NCBI GenBank assembly: GCA_963771985.1
Contig: CAVYVO010000013.1
Coordinates: forward strand, 1 to 64,000
DNA: 64,000 bases
Direction of reading: 5' to 3'
DNA from: Trebonia sp963771985
GTDB taxonomy: Bacteria; Actinomycetota; Actinomycetes; Streptosporangiales; Streptosporangiaceae
Shown here: in pieces, positions 43,434 to 52,234 of the stretch
Position numbering within the stretch: the first letter of the stretch is position 1
Layout: every line of letters starts with the position of its first letter
Program-made: the position numbers and the translations under genes
Notes under the pieces: model-generated
What the model saw: the letters and a program-made list of their open reading frames with translations, nothing else
Told to the model about the DNA's origin: nothing
The model's database searches: none

Positions 43434-44123
43434 GTGGGCGAGCGCGGACTGTGGCGGCTGGAGGCGGGAGCGGGCCGTCCCGACGTCGTGCTCGAGGCAG
43501 GCCGTAACGATGTGGCCGCCTCGTGGCAGCCGGTGGTGGCGCTGCTGGCTCCGCACGTGCATGTCGTCGCCTATGACCGCGCTGGCCTAGGCCGCAGCCC
43601 GCCGTCGCCTGATCCGGTGATTCTTTCCCGGCAGGTGCGTGACCTGGCATCGGTGATCACCAGCACCGCCGCGGGCCCGTGCGTGCTCGCCGGGCACAGC
43701 TGGGGAGCCATGGTGGCGCAGGTGCTGGCATGGCGCCGGCCGGACCTGGTGGCCGGGCTGGTGCTCGTTGATCCGGCTCATGAGGGGATGACGGGCGCGC
43801 TGCCGCGGCCGGTCCGGCTGGGTCTGCGCCTTGCCCGCTCGGTGCGGCGCGATGAGCTGCGCGGCGGTGACGCCGCCGCGAGCCTGGCGATACTGTGGGA
43901 GCTGCGTGGCTCGCCCAGGCCCTTCCCCGATGTCCCCGTCACGGTGCTGTCCGCCGCCCGGGGATTCCCGCGCCGGTTCCGTGCACACTGGACCAGCCTG
44001 CAGGCGGAACTGGCCGCGGCCGCTCCGCAAGGCCGGCATGTCGTGGTGCCCGGCTCCGGCCATAGCATCCACCGGGACAACCCGGCGGCCGTGGCGGACG
44101 CGATCTTGCGGATCGCCACCTAG
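43434..44123 (+). CDS. Alpha/beta hydrolase
   Basis: 229 aa from a GTG at 43434. Alpha/beta-hydrolase core: oxyanion region VVLEAGRNDVAASW, AYDRAGLGRSP, nucleophile Ser in VLAGHSWGAMVAQ, LVLVDPAHEGM and the catalytic His in VVPGSGHSIHRDNP. It is a small cytosolic member with a short lid; substrate unknown. Divergent from the sacsin-like gene by 51 bp. Confidence 0.9.
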   Translation: MGERGLWRLEAGAGRPDVVLEAGRNDVAASWQPVVALLAPHVHVVAYDRAGLGRSPPSPDPVILSRQVRDLASVITSTAAGPCVLAGHSWGAMVAQVLAWRRPDLVAGLVLVDPAHEGMTGALPRPVRLGLRLARSVRRDELRGGDAAASLAILWELRGSPRPFPDVPVTVLSAARGFPRRFRAHWTSLQAELAAAAPQGRHVVVPGSGHSIHRDNPAAVADAILRIAT

Positions 44124-44218
44124 TCACTCCGCCGTCCCGGCAAAACTATCCGGGGACGTTAGCCTCTGGGGCCGGGCGGCGCCGGCGGCGATACTGCTGC
44201 CGTAAGGGGGCGAGTGCG

Positions 44219-44557
44219 GTGAAGCTGATTACCGCGATTATCAAGCCCGAACGGCTCGGCGACGTGACACGCGCCGTCACCGAGGCCGGGGCGCACGGGA
44301 TGACCGTCACCGAGGTGCGGGGCTTTGGCCAGCAACTGGGCCGCGTGACCGCTGCCCCTCCTGCGGACCACGAGATCTTCCTGCTGCCCAAGCTGCGTGT
44401 AGACGTCGTCGTCCGGGACGAGGCGGCCGTCTTCGTGGCCGACGCCATCGCCAAGTCGGTCAATACCGGAACCATCGGCGACGGCAAGATATGGGTAAGT
44501 CCCGTGGACAGCGTGCTACGGGTCAGAACCAGCGAGCGTGACAGCGACGCGGCGTGA
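44219..44557 (+). CDS. PII-family signal protein without T-loop tyrosines
   Basis: 112 aa from a GTG at 44219, preceded by TAAGGGGG. It matches GlnB/GlnK end to end: MKLITAIIKPERLGDV, GMTVTEVRGFGQQ, LPKLRVDVVV and the B-loop TGTIGDGKIWV with C-terminal VLRVRTSERD. In the T-loop, however, the positions of Tyr46 and Tyr51 (uridylylated or adenylylated in classical PII) are Ala46 and His51, and the loop reads RVTAAPPADHEIF. So it can probably bind ATP/ADP and 2-oxoglutarate but not be modified in the usual way. No amtB, glnA or glnD is nearby, another difference from GlnK. Confidence 0.9.
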   Translation: MKLITAIIKPERLGDVTRAVTEAGAHGMTVTEVRGFGQQLGRVTAAPPADHEIFLLPKLRVDVVVRDEAAVFVADAIAKSVNTGTIGDGKIWVSPVDSVLRVRTSERDSDAA

Positions 44558-44574
44558 GCACCGCATAGGGCGCA

Positions 44575-45057
44575 TCACCGGCCGGTACGGCCGTCGATCA
44601 GCTCGCGGATGATGTCAGCGTGCCCGGCATGACGGGCCGTCTCCTCCAGCAGGTGCATCAGCACCCAGCGGAGGCTAACCGGCGGATCGGCCTCCGGACG
44701 CCGGCAGAGCTCGTCGAGGCTGGCTCCCGTGAAGGCCACCGGGTCCACCCGCTGCCACACCTGCCGGTACGCGCCGACCGCGGCGTCCAGGGTGTCGCCC
44801 GGTTCGGGCTCATCGCCAGGCAGCACCAGATCCTGCCCCGCAAAGCGTTGCAAGACCCAGGTGACCTCGGCGCGGGCCATGTGCTTGACCAGCCACAGCA
44901 GGCTGGTGCCGGTGCCGACGGGCGCCCACCGCGCCGCGGCGTCATCGAGGCCGGCGACCTTGCGGACCAGCGAGTCGCGCTGGTACTGCAGCAGGGCACG
45001 CAAGGTCTCCGCCTCACCGCCGGCCAGCCGCGGAGGCTTCTGATCAGCCACGGTCAC
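44575..45057 (-). CDS. DinB/DUF664 family protein
   Basis: 160 aa from a GTG at 45057. Four-helix bundle of the DinB superfamily with the three spaced His expected for a metal site: WLVKHMARAEVTWVLQ, the helix LRWVLMHLLEETARHAGHAD and flanking segments. In actinomycetes such proteins include mycothiol-dependent transferases; the substrate is unknown. Convergent with the PII gene. Confidence 0.88.
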   Translation of the reverse strand: MTVADQKPPRLAGGEAETLRALLQYQRDSLVRKVAGLDDAAARWAPVGTGTSLLWLVKHMARAEVTWVLQRFAGQDLVLPGDEPEPGDTLDAAVGAYRQVWQRVDPVAFTGASLDELCRRPEADPPVSLRWVLMHLLEETARHAGHADIIRELIDGRTGR

Positions 45058-45091
45058 AATCTAGTCGCGGCCATCCGCGCGGGCCCAGCAG

Positions 45092-45109
45092 GTCGATTGC
45101 GCGATCGAC
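45092..45109. repeat. Single 18-bp palindrome, variant copy
   Basis: GTCGATTGCGCGATCGAC differs by one base from the unit at 8942-8959. It is unpaired here and lies between the DinB-like gene and the third aldo/keto reductase. Confidence 0.7.
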
Positions 45110-45114
45110 ACCCT

Positions 45115-45179
45115 GGATGGTGCCCGGAGGGATGGTGCCCTGAGGGATGGTGCCCGGAGCGGCTTAGAGCGGCTTAGAT
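45115..45179. repeat. Tandem minisatellite
   Basis: Three 15-bp units GGATGGTGCCCGGAG (45115-45129, 45130-45144 with one change, 45145-45159) followed by two 10-bp units CGGCTTAGAG/T (45160-45169, 45170-45179). It lies in the promoter region of the following gene and may vary in number. Confidence 0.8.
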
Positions 45180-45250
45180 TAGCGAGGGCCGGGTAGAGGC
45201 GCCACCTTCCGTTCCGAATAAGTTGTTTTCGAGGGCACGACGAAGGGCGA

Positions 45251-46318
45251 ATGACGATGGAATACCGTCAGCTTGGCCGCAGCGGCCTCCGGGTTTCGGC
45301 ACTGACGCTGGGCACGATGACGTTCGGCGGGCGCGGCGGGTTCCGCGCCGTCGGCGCGACCGACGTCGACGGCGCGCGGCGGCAGGTCGACATGTGCCTG
45401 GCCGCCGGGATCAACCTGATCGACACGGCGGACGTGTACTCGGGCGGCCTCGCGGAGGAGATCACCGGCGAGGTCATCAAGGGCAGGCGAAACGACCTGC
45501 TGCTGTCCAGCAAGGTACGGATGCCGATGGGCGCCGGGCCGAACGACGCGGGCCTCTCCCGCCAGCACATCATCGCCGGCTGCGAGGCGAGCCTGCGCAG
45601 GCTCGGCACCGACCACATCGACATCTACCACGTGCACGAGTGGGACGGGCAGACCCGGCTCGAGGAGACGATGTCGGCGCTGAACTCGCTGGTCTCGGCG
45701 GGGAAGGTCCGGTATCTGGCGGCGTCGAACTACGCGGGCTGGCAGCTCATGAAGGCGCTCGCGGTCGCCGACGTCCGCGGCTTCGAGCGGTTCGCGGCGC
45801 AGCAGATCTACTACTCCCTGCAGGCGCGGGACGCCGAGTACGAGCTCGTGCCGCTGTCGGTCGATCAGGGGCTCGGCATCCTGGTGTGGTCGCCGCTGGC
45901 CGGCGGGCTCCTGTCCGGGAAATACCGCCGCGACTCCTCCCCGGCCGAGGGGACGCGGCAGGTTTCCGGCGAATGGGACGAGCCGCCGGTCCGCGACCAG
46001 GAGAAGCTGTACGACACGGTCGAGGTGCTCGTCGACGTGGCGGGCGCGCACGGGGCCTCGCCGGCCCAGGTCGCGATCGCCTGGCTGCTCGGCAGGCCCG
46101 CCGTGACCTCGGTGATCATCGGGGCGCGCACCGACGAGCAGCTGCGCGACAACCTGGGCGGGGCCGAGCTCTCGCTGACCGCCGGCGAACGCGAGGCGCT
46201 GGACAAGGTCAGCGCGCCCGAGCTGATCTACCCGCACTGGCACCAGCTCAACACGGCCGCCGACCGCCTCGGCGCCGCCGACCTCGCGCTCCTCGGGCAG
46301 TACCGGCACGAGACGTAA
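45251..46318 (+). CDS. Aldo/keto reductase
   Basis: 355 aa, ATG at 45251 after GAAGGGCG. Intact TIM-barrel reductase: LGTMTFGGRGGFRA, DTADVYSGGLAEE, LLLSSKVRMPMG, IDIYHVHEWDGQTR, RYLAASNYAGWQL, WSPLAGGLLSGKY, SVIIGARTDEQL. Third of three paralogous reductases in the window, but more divergent than the two beside zwf (SNYAGWQ against SNFTGWQ). Substrate unknown. Confidence 0.93.
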   Translation: MTMEYRQLGRSGLRVSALTLGTMTFGGRGGFRAVGATDVDGARRQVDMCLAAGINLIDTADVYSGGLAEEITGEVIKGRRNDLLLSSKVRMPMGAGPNDAGLSRQHIIAGCEASLRRLGTDHIDIYHVHEWDGQTRLEETMSALNSLVSAGKVRYLAASNYAGWQLMKALAVADVRGFERFAAQQIYYSLQARDAEYELVPLSVDQGLGILVWSPLAGGLLSGKYRRDSSPAEGTRQVSGEWDEPPVRDQEKLYDTVEVLVDVAGAHGASPAQVAIAWLLGRPAVTSVIIGARTDEQLRDNLGGAELSLTAGEREALDKVSAPELIYPHWHQLNTAADRLGAADLALLGQYRHET

Positions 46319-46546
46319 CCAGCGCGTGTTTTTCAGCGGGCCCGGATGCCGTCGTAGATGAGGCCGACCGTGCTGGCGACGCTCGCCGGCGCCGGGCTGG
46401 CGCTCCTGATCCGCTCCTCAGGGATGACCCTGATGTCCGCGGGACGCAGACCAGGGTGCGAGCAGGGCCGATCCCGATCGACGGCGGCCGCCGCCGGCGG
46501 CAGCCTTGAAGTAAGAACACATCGACCCGAACGGAGATTGATCACC

Positions 46547-46699
46547 ATGCCCGCGATCATCGCCCTTGCCGTCATCATCCTCATAACCCTGGCCGTCGTC
46601 AGCTTCGCAGTGCACTTCCTGTTCTCTCCGTGGCTGCTGGTGGCAGCAATCGTCGTCCTAGCCTGGATCAAGTTCCGGCCGCGCCGCTCCCACCAGTAG
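46547..46699 (+). CDS. Small 50-aa membrane protein
   Basis: ATG at 46547 with ACGGAGAT upstream. Two closely spaced hydrophobic segments (IIALAVIILITLAVVSFAV and SPWLLVAAIVVLAWI) and a basic tail KFRPRRSHQ. It looks like the short 'hydrophobic hairpin' proteins common and uncharacterised in actinomycetes. Confidence 0.6.
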   Translation: MPAIIALAVIILITLAVVSFAVHFLFSPWLLVAAIVVLAWIKFRPRRSHQ

Positions 46700-47638
46700 C
46701 CCCGGTGTCCGGCCGCCCGCTCCCGGCCGCCCGCTCCCCGGCCTGGGCTGAGCGGGCCGCCGGGCAGCGCCGCTGACGCGGCTACCGCTGATCGTGACGT
46801 CAACGCCGCGCAGCAGTTGATCATGGTCTCCTAGGGCTGCCGGGCGCGGCGGATGGCGCACCCGTGCGCTGGCCGCTAACGACACGTCGTGGGCCATCCA
46901 CACGTTGGGTTCCCAGTAATCGCCCGCGCCTTCGGATACGGCCAGCGGGGCCAGCCCGTGCGGAAATACGTACTGCCCGTCTTCGGGGAACGTCATCCCG
47001 GTCCAGTCCTGCCAGCTCGCGAGCGGTGCGGCGATGTGCAGCGACCACGGCTCGGGGCGGAGGATCCGGCCGCCGAGCCGGGCGTGGACCCGCATCCACG
47101 GGTCGAACGGTAGGCCGTCGGGACGGCGCCATGCCGCGTACCGGTCGATCGGCGTGATGGGATAGCGGTCCTTCCAGCTTGGCCGCACTGGCGCGACGAG
47201 GTTTCGCAGCCCGTGCGCCCGGGCGAGCGCCGCCATCGTCAAGATCACGAGGCCGCTCAGGCCGGAACCTTGATACGCCTGGTCGACCTCCGCCGCGAGC
47301 GCCGACAGGGCAGTGGGCGGGCCGTCTTCTTCGACAGCGTGGGTTCCGAGGGCGTCGATGCCGGGGGGCAGATCCTCGAGGGTGCCGTCCCAGCAGAACG
47401 GGATCGTGCGTCCCCGCGCGATGATCTGGTCGCGGCGCCGGTCAAGGAACAGCGCCTGGAACTGCGCGTACCGGGGGAACAGCGCGCCGAAGTAGGCCGG
47501 AGTGCTGTTCCCGTGAAGGTTGTACTCGGGCCACACGTCGAGGAAAAGATCGTCTCGGCGTGCCCGCTCCCACAGGTCGGGCCGCTCGGCGGCGGTGACG
47601 GCCTCAAGCCACTCCGGGCTTCCCTCCGGTGGTTTCAT
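46658..47638 (-). CDS. Uncharacterised protein, possible GNAT-like acyltransferase
   Basis: 326 aa from an ATG at 47638 (MKPPEGSPEW). It has a recognisable conserved N-terminus (LWERARRDDLFLDVWPEYNL) and centre (LVILTMAALARAHGLRNLVAP, VRPSWKDRYPITPIDRYAAW, FDPWMRVHARLGGRILRPEP), and a late block YWEPNVWMAHDV. The arrangement, with a Trp/Asn-rich end after a Leu/Ala helix, recalls acyltransferases of the GNAT fold, but I am not sure. The last 60 residues are Pro/Gly/Arg-rich and probably not native; a frameshift or stop loss after NVWMAHDV is likely. It overlaps the small membrane gene at the 3' ends. Confidence 0.6.
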   Translation of the reverse strand: MKPPEGSPEWLEAVTAAERPDLWERARRDDLFLDVWPEYNLHGNSTPAYFGALFPRYAQFQALFLDRRRDQIIARGRTIPFCWDGTLEDLPPGIDALGTHAVEEDGPPTALSALAAEVDQAYQGSGLSGLVILTMAALARAHGLRNLVAPVRPSWKDRYPITPIDRYAAWRRPDGLPFDPWMRVHARLGGRILRPEPWSLHIAAPLASWQDWTGMTFPEDGQYVFPHGLAPLAVSEGAGDYWEPNVWMAHDVSLAASARVRHPPRPAALGDHDQLLRGVDVTISGSRVSGAARRPAQPRPGSGRPGAGGRTPGLLVGAARPELDPG

Positions 47639-47740
47639 GCCGTCAAGACTCCCGCCATCGGGGCGGCAGCGCAACGAGAGCTGCGCCGAACCGGGCTCGC
47701 CCCTGGCGCCTGACGGCGGCAGGGGCGAGCGGGCCGCGGT

Positions 47741-48064
47741 TCAGTACCGGCCGTACTGCTGATCCCACAGGTAATCCGCCTGCTGCTGGGCCTGCCGCCT
47801 GGCCTGGTCGCGATCCAGGTGACCGTACCGTCCGCTGTCGAAGTGCTTCTCGATTTCCGCCGCCGCGAACCCGGCCAGCAGTTCCTTGGCGAGCCCGTGG
47901 TGTTCGGGGATGCCCTCCCGCTCGCGGTGATGCTCATACATGCGCACGGCCTCGAAGGCGGCCGCGCCGGCCAGCAGTTCGTGGCTGACTTCGTGGTGTG
48001 ATGTTCCGCCGCCGTAGACCCGGTCGTAGGCGTCCCTGGCGCCGTGCCTGTCGAAGAATCCCAT
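47741..48064 (-). CDS. CipC/DUF3759-like small protein
   Basis: 107 aa from an ATG at 48064. It matches PF12585 (CipC, first described in fungi): MGFFDRHGARDAYDRVYGG, SHHEVSHELLAGAAAFEAVR, EHHGLAKELLAGFAAAEIEK and the C-terminal ARRQAQQQADYLWDQQYGRY. It is helical and soluble; function unknown, in fungi linked to stress or antibiotic response. Confidence 0.82.
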   Translation of the reverse strand: MGFFDRHGARDAYDRVYGGGTSHHEVSHELLAGAAAFEAVRMYEHHREREGIPEHHGLAKELLAGFAAAEIEKHFDSGRYGHLDRDQARRQAQQQADYLWDQQYGRY

Positions 48065-48102
48065 ATGCCCGAAACTAGCCGAACACGCGAGCGCGGCTGG
48101 CG

Positions 48103-49812
48103 TTAATCGCCAGAGCCGCTGGCCGCGCGCGCCGCCGCCAGGCGCGCGGCGATATCCGCCCGCAGCGCCTTCTTGTCGATCTTCCCCACCTTGGTGACGG
48201 GCAGCGCCTCCGTCAGCACGAAATGCTCGGGCAGCTTGAACCGGGCGACGCCGAGGTCCGCCATGAAGCCGCGGATCCCGGCTAGGTCGAGCGCGAAGCC
48301 AGGCCGCGGCACGACGTACAGGCACACCCGCTCGCCGAGCGCGGGGTCCGGCATCGCGATCGCCGCCACCTGACTGACTCCGGGGAGCCGGTAGACGAGG
48401 TTCTCGACCTCCTCGGCGGAGACCTTCTCCCCGCTGCGGTTGATCATGTCCTTGTCGCGGCCCTCGACGATCAGGTTCCCTTCCGGGGTAAGGCGGCAGA
48501 TGTCCCCGCTGCGGTACCAGCCCTCGGCGGTGAACGACCGCGCGTTCTGCTCCGCCGCGCGGAAATACCCTCGGATCGTGTACGGCCCGCGGGTAAGCAA
48601 GAGCCCCGGCTCACCCCGCGGAACGTCCCGGTCCTGCTCATCCACCAGTCGCACTTCGTCGGCGGGGGAGAGGGGACGCCCTTGCGTGGCACAGATGACG
48701 CCGGCGGGGTCGTCCAGCCGGGTGTAGTTGAGCAGCCCCTCCGCCATGCCGAACACCTGCTGCAGCCGCGCCCCCAGGACCGGTTCCACCTGGTAGGCGA
48801 GCTCGTCGGCGAGACGGGCCCCGCCGACCTGCAGCACCCGCAGGCTGGCCAGCCGTCCGGGGCCGCCGGCCGAGCCTGCAGACCCCGAAGCCGCGTGCTC
48901 CAGCCACCGCCCGGCCACCGCCGGCACCACCGCGGTATGCGTGACACCCTCCGCCTCGATCGCCGCGAACGCCCGTGCCGGCTCCGGGGACGGCAGCGTC
49001 ACGACCGCGCCGCCCGCCAGCAGCGTGCCGATGATCCCCGGGCAGGCCAGCGGGAAGTTGTGCCCGGCGGGCAGGCTGACCAGGTACCGCGTGCCAGCGT
49101 CCACACCCGCGACCCGCGCGCTCGCCCGGGCGTTGTACGCGTAGTCGTCGTGGGTGCGCGGGATGAGCTTCGGCAGCCCGGTGGTGCCCCCGGACAGCAG
49201 GAACACCGCCACGTCACGAGGATCCGGCTCATGAGCGTCGAGCCGCGCCCGGGTACCGGCCAAGGCGGCGCCGGGAGAACAAACCTCGCGCAGGTCCACG
49301 CTGCCCGCCGCCACGTCGTCGCCGGTGACGAGCACATGCCACAGACCAGGCACGCGGCCGCGCAGCTCATGCGCCAGGGCCTGATGGTCGAAGTCGCGCA
49401 GCCGGTCCGGCACCGCGATCGCGGCGGCTTCGGCGTGCTCGGCGAGGTAGCCCAGTTCCGACCGGCGGTGCGCGGGCAGCGCCATCACAGGCACGATGCC
49501 GGCGCGCAGGCAGGCGAGCGTGAGCACCACGAACTCCCAGCCATTCGGCAGCTGCACCACGATCCGGTCGCCCGCCGCGAGGCCGAGGCCGAGCAGTCGG
49601 CCGGCGGCGGCGTCGGCCCGGTCGGCCAGCTCCCCATGGCTCAGCCGGACACCTCCGGCCGGATCCGCGAGCGCCATCGCGTCCGGCGCCCGGTCCGCCG
49701 CCGCGCGCAGCAGGGTGCCGAGCGGGATCCCCGCCCAGTAGCCTTCGGCCGCGTAGCGGGCCGCGTCCGCGTCCGGCCAGGGCACGATGTGGTCACTCAC
49801 GGGGCTGGGCAT
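48103..49812 (-). CDS. Aryl-AMP ligase, probably salicylate-activating
   Basis: 569 aa acyl-adenylate enzyme from an ATG at 49812, whose start overlaps the FAD-monooxygenase stop by 16 bp. It matches the DhbE/EntE (2,3-dihydroxybenzoate-AMP ligase) group: P-loop LLSGGTTGLPKLIPRTHDDY, aryl-acid pocket GHNFPLACPG, VFGMAEGLLNYTRLDD, GWYRSGD and the C-terminal Lys in KVGKIDKKALR. With a salicylyl-CoA hydroxylase-like partner it parallels sdgA of Streptomyces salicylate catabolism, in which the AMP ligase precedes CoA transfer. No acyl-CoA-transferring enzyme (sdgB) or gentisate dioxygenase is in the window. Confidence 0.9.
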   Translation of the reverse strand: MPSPVSDHIVPWPDADAARYAAEGYWAGIPLGTLLRAAADRAPDAMALADPAGGVRLSHGELADRADAAAGRLLGLGLAAGDRIVVQLPNGWEFVVLTLACLRAGIVPVMALPAHRRSELGYLAEHAEAAAIAVPDRLRDFDHQALAHELRGRVPGLWHVLVTGDDVAAGSVDLREVCSPGAALAGTRARLDAHEPDPRDVAVFLLSGGTTGLPKLIPRTHDDYAYNARASARVAGVDAGTRYLVSLPAGHNFPLACPGIIGTLLAGGAVVTLPSPEPARAFAAIEAEGVTHTAVVPAVAGRWLEHAASGSAGSAGGPGRLASLRVLQVGGARLADELAYQVEPVLGARLQQVFGMAEGLLNYTRLDDPAGVICATQGRPLSPADEVRLVDEQDRDVPRGEPGLLLTRGPYTIRGYFRAAEQNARSFTAEGWYRSGDICRLTPEGNLIVEGRDKDMINRSGEKVSAEEVENLVYRLPGVSQVAAIAMPDPALGERVCLYVVPRPGFALDLAGIRGFMADLGVARFKLPEHFVLTEALPVTKVGKIDKKALRADIAARLAAARAASGSGD

Positions 49813-51392
49813 CGGCGGCCTCCCGGGACGCCCACCAGGTCCGCCCGGCCGGACACGACCATGGTGATCGCGAGGTCTCGGTCGAGCCCGGGGTCGACGA
49901 GCAGCGCCGGCACGCCGTGCCGCAGCCGGGCCTGCTCGCACAGCAGGACCCGCGTCAGCGCCGTGCCGCCGTGCACGGCGATCAGCACGGGCCCGGCCGC
50001 GGCGAGCACGGCGAGCGCTCCGTACGCCTCGGGGAGCCCCGCCTCGGAGTCCGGGGCCCCGGCCAGCCCGCCCCACAGGCCTTCGCCGGGCGGCTCCGCG
50101 GCGAGCGGAAGGCGGCCGCCGGCCACCACCGCGGCCGGGCCGCCGGCGCCCGCGTCCATGACGATCTCCGCCACCCGGCCCGGCGCCGACCATCCCCGGC
50201 TCACGAAGCGCGTGCGCAGCGGCTCGGCGCCGTGCTCGCTCGTCCAGGCGCGGTGGCTGGCGGCGACGAAGTCCGGCGACCGGCGCGCGAGACGGCCGTC
50301 GGTGATGCTCCGGGTGAAGAAGTGGTACGCGAACTGCCACGGCTCGAACGCGTCGTGGTACGTCCCGAAGTGCTCCCACCAGGCCAGGCTCGGCCGGGCG
50401 GAATCCTGAATCCGGCGCACCGAAGGCTGCGCGGCCTCCTCGTACGCGGCCAGCGCCGCCGCCAGGTCACCCGGATGGCTGGCCAGCGCCCCCGACAGCG
50501 CCACCGCGTCCTCCATCGCCATCTTGGTGCCGGATCCCACCGAGAAGTGCGCGGTGTGCACCGCGTCGCCGAGCAGTGCCACCGGCCGCGGCGACATGGC
50601 GTGCCAGCGCCGGGTGCGCCGGGTGCGGAAGCTGGCCCACCGCGAGTTGTTGACCAGCAGCCGGCGGCCCTCGATCTGGTCGGCGAACAGCTTCTCCAGG
50701 TACTCTTTAGAAATTTTATCCGAACGGGCCGGTGATTGCTCCCCGTCGAACTCGTCGAGTCCGGCCCGTCGCCAGGACGCCTCGTCGGTTTCGACGATGA
50801 ACGTCGAGACATCCGCGCTGATGGGATAGCCGTGCACGGCGAACACCCCGTCCGGGCCGCGTTCGTGCACGAAGGTCAGGCCGTCGAACATGTAGTCGGT
50901 GCCGAACCAGATGAACTTCGCCGCCGCCGTCTCGACCTCGACGCCGAGCTGATCCTCGAGCTGTCCGCGGATCCTGGACGAGGTGCCGTCGGCGGCCACC
51001 ACCAGGTCGTAGCCCGCCAGGTCGTCCAGCCCCACGGTCGTAGCGAACCGCAGTTCCGCGCCCGCGTCGCGGGCCCGCGCCTGCATGAGGGCGAGCAGCG
51101 TGCGCCGCGCCACCGCGGCCATGCCGTTCCCGCCGCAGCGGATGCTTTCCCCCTTGAGCCGGACCTCGATCTCGTCCCAGTGCCGGCCATGCTCGGCGAG
51201 GGCCTCGCGCAGCACGGGGTCCGCCGCGTGGATGCCGGCCAGGGTGCGGTCCGAGAACACCACGCCGAACCCGAACGTGTCGTCGGCGCGGTTCCGCTCG
51301 AAGACCGTGACCTCCGCCGACGGATCCGCCCGCCGGATCAGGGTCGCGAAGAACAGCCCGCCGGGCCCGCCCCCGGCCACCGCGATCCGCAT
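49797..51392 (-). CDS. Salicylyl-CoA 5-hydroxylase-like FAD monooxygenase
   Basis: 531 aa from an ATG at 51392 (MRIAVAGGGPGG), preferred to a TTG at 51407. N-terminal FAD-binding monooxygenase: dinucleotide site GGGPGGLFFATLIRR, GFGVVFSDRTLAGI, VVAADGTSSRIR and the second FAD motif PVALLGDAVHTAHFSVGSGT. This is the anthraniloyl-CoA/salicylyl-CoA hydroxylase type, which is normally fused to an old-yellow-enzyme domain, for about 750 aa. Here that second part is short: the last about 35 residues (LCEQARLRHGVPALLVD, GRADLVGVPG) look like the end of such a barrel, with the middle missing. Probably makes gentisyl-CoA from salicylyl-CoA. Overlaps the AMP ligase. Confidence 0.85.
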   Translation of the reverse strand: MRIAVAGGGPGGLFFATLIRRADPSAEVTVFERNRADDTFGFGVVFSDRTLAGIHAADPVLREALAEHGRHWDEIEVRLKGESIRCGGNGMAAVARRTLLALMQARARDAGAELRFATTVGLDDLAGYDLVVAADGTSSRIRGQLEDQLGVEVETAAAKFIWFGTDYMFDGLTFVHERGPDGVFAVHGYPISADVSTFIVETDEASWRRAGLDEFDGEQSPARSDKISKEYLEKLFADQIEGRRLLVNNSRWASFRTRRTRRWHAMSPRPVALLGDAVHTAHFSVGSGTKMAMEDAVALSGALASHPGDLAAALAAYEEAAQPSVRRIQDSARPSLAWWEHFGTYHDAFEPWQFAYHFFTRSITDGRLARRSPDFVAASHRAWTSEHGAEPLRTRFVSRGWSAPGRVAEIVMDAGAGGPAAVVAGGRLPLAAEPPGEGLWGGLAGAPDSEAGLPEAYGALAVLAAAGPVLIAVHGGTALTRVLLCEQARLRHGVPALLVDPGLDRDLAITMVVSGRADLVGVPGGRRCPAP

Positions 51393-51415
51393 AGCGTCAA
51401 TGTACAACGATCATA

Positions 51416-51426
51416 TGACGGACGTC
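51416..51426. promoter_or_regulatory. TGACGGACGTC box, copy 1 (PaaX operator candidate)
   Basis: TGACGGACGTC lies between the PaaX stop and the monooxygenase start. The identical 11-mer recurs at 52269-52279, upstream of paaX. Recurrence at both transcription-relevant positions of this locus suggests autoregulation plus pathway control. Confidence 0.45.
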
Positions 51427-51439
51427 CAGAAACTGTAAT

Positions 51440-52234
51440 TTATTGAATCAGCTCGTCCACGCATCTCTCCGCTGGGGCCCGCAGCAAGCCGTGGGCCTCG
51501 AGGAACACGTCGTGCGCACGGCGGCCGGACCAGCCCGCGGGCAGCAGTTCCGGCGGCAGGTCCGGGTCTCTGAAGGGGAAGTGCCGGTAGTCGTAGACCA
51601 GCCGCATCCGCTCGACGAGCGCCGCCCGGCCGTCCGCTTCGCCCGCCCGGTAGTCGGCCAGCCGGGGGCTGTAGCGCGCCAGCAGGTCCCGGTAGTCGCG
51701 GTCGAGCGCGTCCAGGTCCCAGGCGCGTGCCGCGATCTCCCGGTCGGCGCCGTTCCCCTCGGTCCGCGAGCGGAACACGTCGAGCTGCACCGACGCCCGC
51801 CCGGCGAACGTCTCCCTGACCGCAGCCGCGCGGTCGTGCGGGCTGACCCAGACCGAGGCCGACAGCGGGCCGAAGCCGAGCCAGGCCAGCCTTCTGCGCA
51901 GCTGCTCGCGCAGCGCGCGCTCGGCCTCGGGGACCTGGTAGATGACCATGTGCCACTGGCCGTCCCACGGTCCGCCCGCTCGCTGGAAGATGCGGGCGCG
52001 TCCCTCGTCCAGCATCTGCCAGGCGTCGCCGGTCAGCGAGTAGACGGTCTCGCGGCCGTCCCGGGCGGCCGACAGCCAGCCCTCTTTCCGCAGCCGGGCC
52101 GCGGCGACGCGGACGGTGGCTTCCGGTATCCCGAAGCAGTCCAGCAGGGCCACCAGGCTCCGCAGCCGGACCTGGCCGTCCCGGTACCGGAGATAGTCGC
52201 CGAACAGGTCGAACACCAGGGACCGCGCCCTCAT
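51440..52234 (-). CDS. PaaX-family transcriptional repressor
   Basis: 264 aa, ATG at 52234. Conserved PaaX layout: N-terminal winged helix LVFDLFGDYLRYRDGQVRL with VRVAAARLRKEGWLSAARDG, central domain (WHMVIYQVPEAERALREQLR, SVWVSPHD) and C-terminal PaaX_C (RLVYDYRHFPFRDPDLPPEL). The family senses aryl-CoA esters such as phenylacetyl-CoA. Placed first in a minus-strand run with the monooxygenase and AMP ligase, it probably responds to an aryl-CoA made by them (inference). Confidence 0.92.
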   Translation of the reverse strand: MRARSLVFDLFGDYLRYRDGQVRLRSLVALLDCFGIPEATVRVAAARLRKEGWLSAARDGRETVYSLTGDAWQMLDEGRARIFQRAGGPWDGQWHMVIYQVPEAERALREQLRRRLAWLGFGPLSASVWVSPHDRAAAVRETFAGRASVQLDVFRSRTEGNGADREIAARAWDLDALDRDYRDLLARYSPRLADYRAGEADGRAALVERMRLVYDYRHFPFRDPDLPPELLPAGWSGRRAHDVFLEAHGLLRAPAERCVDELIQ

